Assembly: GCF_003688595.1 (NCBI RefSeq)
Contig: NZ_RCWT01000011.1
Coordinates: 186,001 to 250,000 of the forward strand
Length of the DNA: 64,000 nt
Origin: Sphingomonas sp. PP-F2F-G114-C0414
GTDB taxonomy: Bacteria; Pseudomonadota; Alphaproteobacteria; Sphingomonadales; Sphingomonadaceae
Reading direction: 5' to 3'
The notes under the pieces are model-generated. The model was not told the DNA's origin and searched no databases. It saw only the letters and a program-made list of their open reading frames with translations. Made by a program: the position numbers and the translations under genes. Of this stretch, positions 63,105-64,000 are shown piece by piece; the stretch's first letter is position 1, and each line of letters opens with the position of its first letter.

Positions 63105-64000
63105 TCACTTACCCTTGTAATCCGGGAGCTTCTGCTGCCCGATCAGCGAACTCGCACCCTGCTGGTCGACCTTCTCGGCAACCGACGACAGCGCCGCGGC
63201 GGTCGTCCGCAGGTCGTGGACCAGACGGTTGGCCTCGGGGATCGTCGTCTTGGAGAAGGCCTGCAACCCCGGCCGCGCATCGCCGATCGCCGAATTCAGC
63301 GTGTCGGCGCTCTGCTGCGCGGAGACGATCGCCTTGTTCAGGTTCGCCATCGCCGGCTTCACGTCCTCCGAGAGCACGCCGTTGGTGGTCTTGGCGAGCA
63401 CCCCGAACTGCTGTGCGGCATCGCCGGCCTGCTGGATCGCGATCCGCGTCTGCGCCAGCGTTGCGGCGATCTCCGGACCGCGATCGGCGAGCGCATCGGT
63501 CAGGCGGTTCGTATTCGCGAGAATCCCCGCGATCGACGCCTGATTCTTGTCGGTCAGCAATCCGGTCAACCGCTCGGTCAGCGTCGACAGTCGCTCGAGC
63601 AGCTGCGGCGCGGAATTCAGGATCGCGCCAAGACCGCCGAGCTTGGTCGGGATCACCGGCACGCCGTACGGGCATTCGGTCGGCGTCTTGGTCTCCGGGC
63701 AGCCGATCGCCGGCGCCCCCTTGCGCGCACCGTCGAGCGAGATCTGGCTGACCCCGGTAAACCCGACGCCCGAAATCGATGCGGTCGTGCCCTGCAGTAC
63801 CGGCGTGGCTTCATCGACGCTGATCCGGACGCGGACGAACTGCGGATCGTTCTTCCACAGCGAGATCGTCTTCACCTGGCCCGACGGCACGCCCGAGAAC
63901 GTCACCGCGGACCCGCGCGCGAGCCCGTCGACCGACTGGCGGAAGAAGATGTCGTATTCCTTCTCTTCCTTGCCACCCAGCCGCGCGATCCACACCGTGA
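63105..64000 (-). CDS. MCE-domain lipid-transport protein (MlaD-like), 5' end missing
   Basis: At least 298 codons; the N-terminal membrane segment and start lie outside the window. The MCE core is visible: FRQSVDGLARGSAVTFSGVP, SGQVKTISLW, ATPVLQGTTASISGVGFTG. A long helical region follows (TLTERLTGLLTDKNQASIAG onward) and ends SSLIGQQKLPDYKGK. It forms the periplasmic ring of an Mla-type phospholipid transporter. The permease and ATPase genes should be just upstream, beyond 64000. Eight bases separate it from the lipoprotein gene. Confidence 0.92.
   Translation of the reverse strand, partial: TVWIARLGGKEEKEYDIFFRQSVDGLARGSAVTFSGVPSGQVKTISLWKNDPQFVRVRISVDEATPVLQGTTASISGVGFTGVSQISLDGARKGAPAIGCPETKTPTECPYGVPVIPTKLGGLGAILNSAPQLLERLSTLTERLTGLLTDKNQASIAGILANTNRLTDALADRGPEIAATLAQTRIAIQQAGDAAQQFGVLAKTTNGVLSEDVKPAMANLNKAIVSAQQSADTLNSAIGDARPGLQAFSKTTIPEANRLVHDLRTTAAALSSVAEKVDQQGASSLIGQQKLPDYKGK

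Overview
The window is 64 kb of high-GC chromosomal DNA that reads as a free-living alphaproteobacterium, most likely a sphingomonad (Sphingomonas or a close relative). The reasons are the strong G/C third positions, the alphaproteobacterial-type LexA direct repeat (GAAC-N7-GAAC) before nrdA, the DUF2171 gene, the Mla-type MCE cluster with a separate auxiliary lipoprotein, and many short GC-rich REP-like inverted repeats between genes. I see no phage, IS element, CRISPR array or plasmid backbone. There is one RNA gene, tRNA-Tyr.

Layout. (1) 1-9.3 kb, minus strand: a membrane protein cut by the window edge, a spermidine-synthase-like methyltransferase and a YegD-type Hsp70 with overlapping starts; an orphan cytosolic hybrid histidine kinase; a DUF188 protein; a DEAD-box RNA helicase; an HI0933-type flavoprotein. 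(2) 9.7-17.0 kb, minus strand: a probable pentose phosphate operon rpiA-tkt-tal-gnd, then two HAD phosphatases, a Gre-factor paralogue and a 60-residue DNA-binding-like protein, with several 1-4 nt overlaps. (3) 17.4-23.6 kb, plus strand: a complete RND efflux operon (adaptor, pump, outer-membrane channel). (4) 23.9-29.4 kb: DEDD-type exonuclease, Gfo/Idh/MocA oxidoreductase, a membrane GGDEF-EAL-PilZ protein, and a type II haloacid-dehalogenase-like protein. (5) 29.8-36.5 kb: class Ia ribonucleotide reductase nrdA and nrdB, separated by small membrane genes and followed by AT-richer accessory genes, including an alpha/beta-hydrolase plus anchored partner and a membrane-anchored nuclease. (6) 37-50 kb: mixed housekeeping genes (outer-membrane protein, Bcr/CflA transporter, 2OG-Fe oxygenase, polA, flippase, mntH, AlkA-like glycosylase, ferredoxin, rlmB, tRNA-Tyr). 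(7) 50.4-62.0 kb, plus strand: glycogen/trehalose operon glgP-glgB-glgC-glgA-pgm-trehalase-CitE-like lyase. (8) 62.2-64 kb, minus strand: a small stress-type protein and the end of an MCE lipid-transport operon that continues past the window.

How the parts work together. The glycogen operon carries both synthesis (pgm, glgC, glgA, glgB) and breakdown (glgP), with a periplasmic trehalase coupled to it. The rpiA-tkt-tal-gnd operon carries most of the pentose phosphate pathway; zwf, pgl and rpe are not in the window. The nrd genes supply deoxynucleotides, with a LexA-like site suggesting damage control. The RND operon is self-contained and shows no linked regulator.

Most unusual points: composite BIME-like repeats at three loci; repeats that abut genes and supply the ribosome binding site (efflux channel gene and glgA); a Gly-Thr repeat in what should be a surface loop of the efflux channel; a Gre paralogue without the usual acidic tip; and a hydrolase/anchored-partner pair that resembles an effector-immunity arrangement. 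The last is a hypothesis only.
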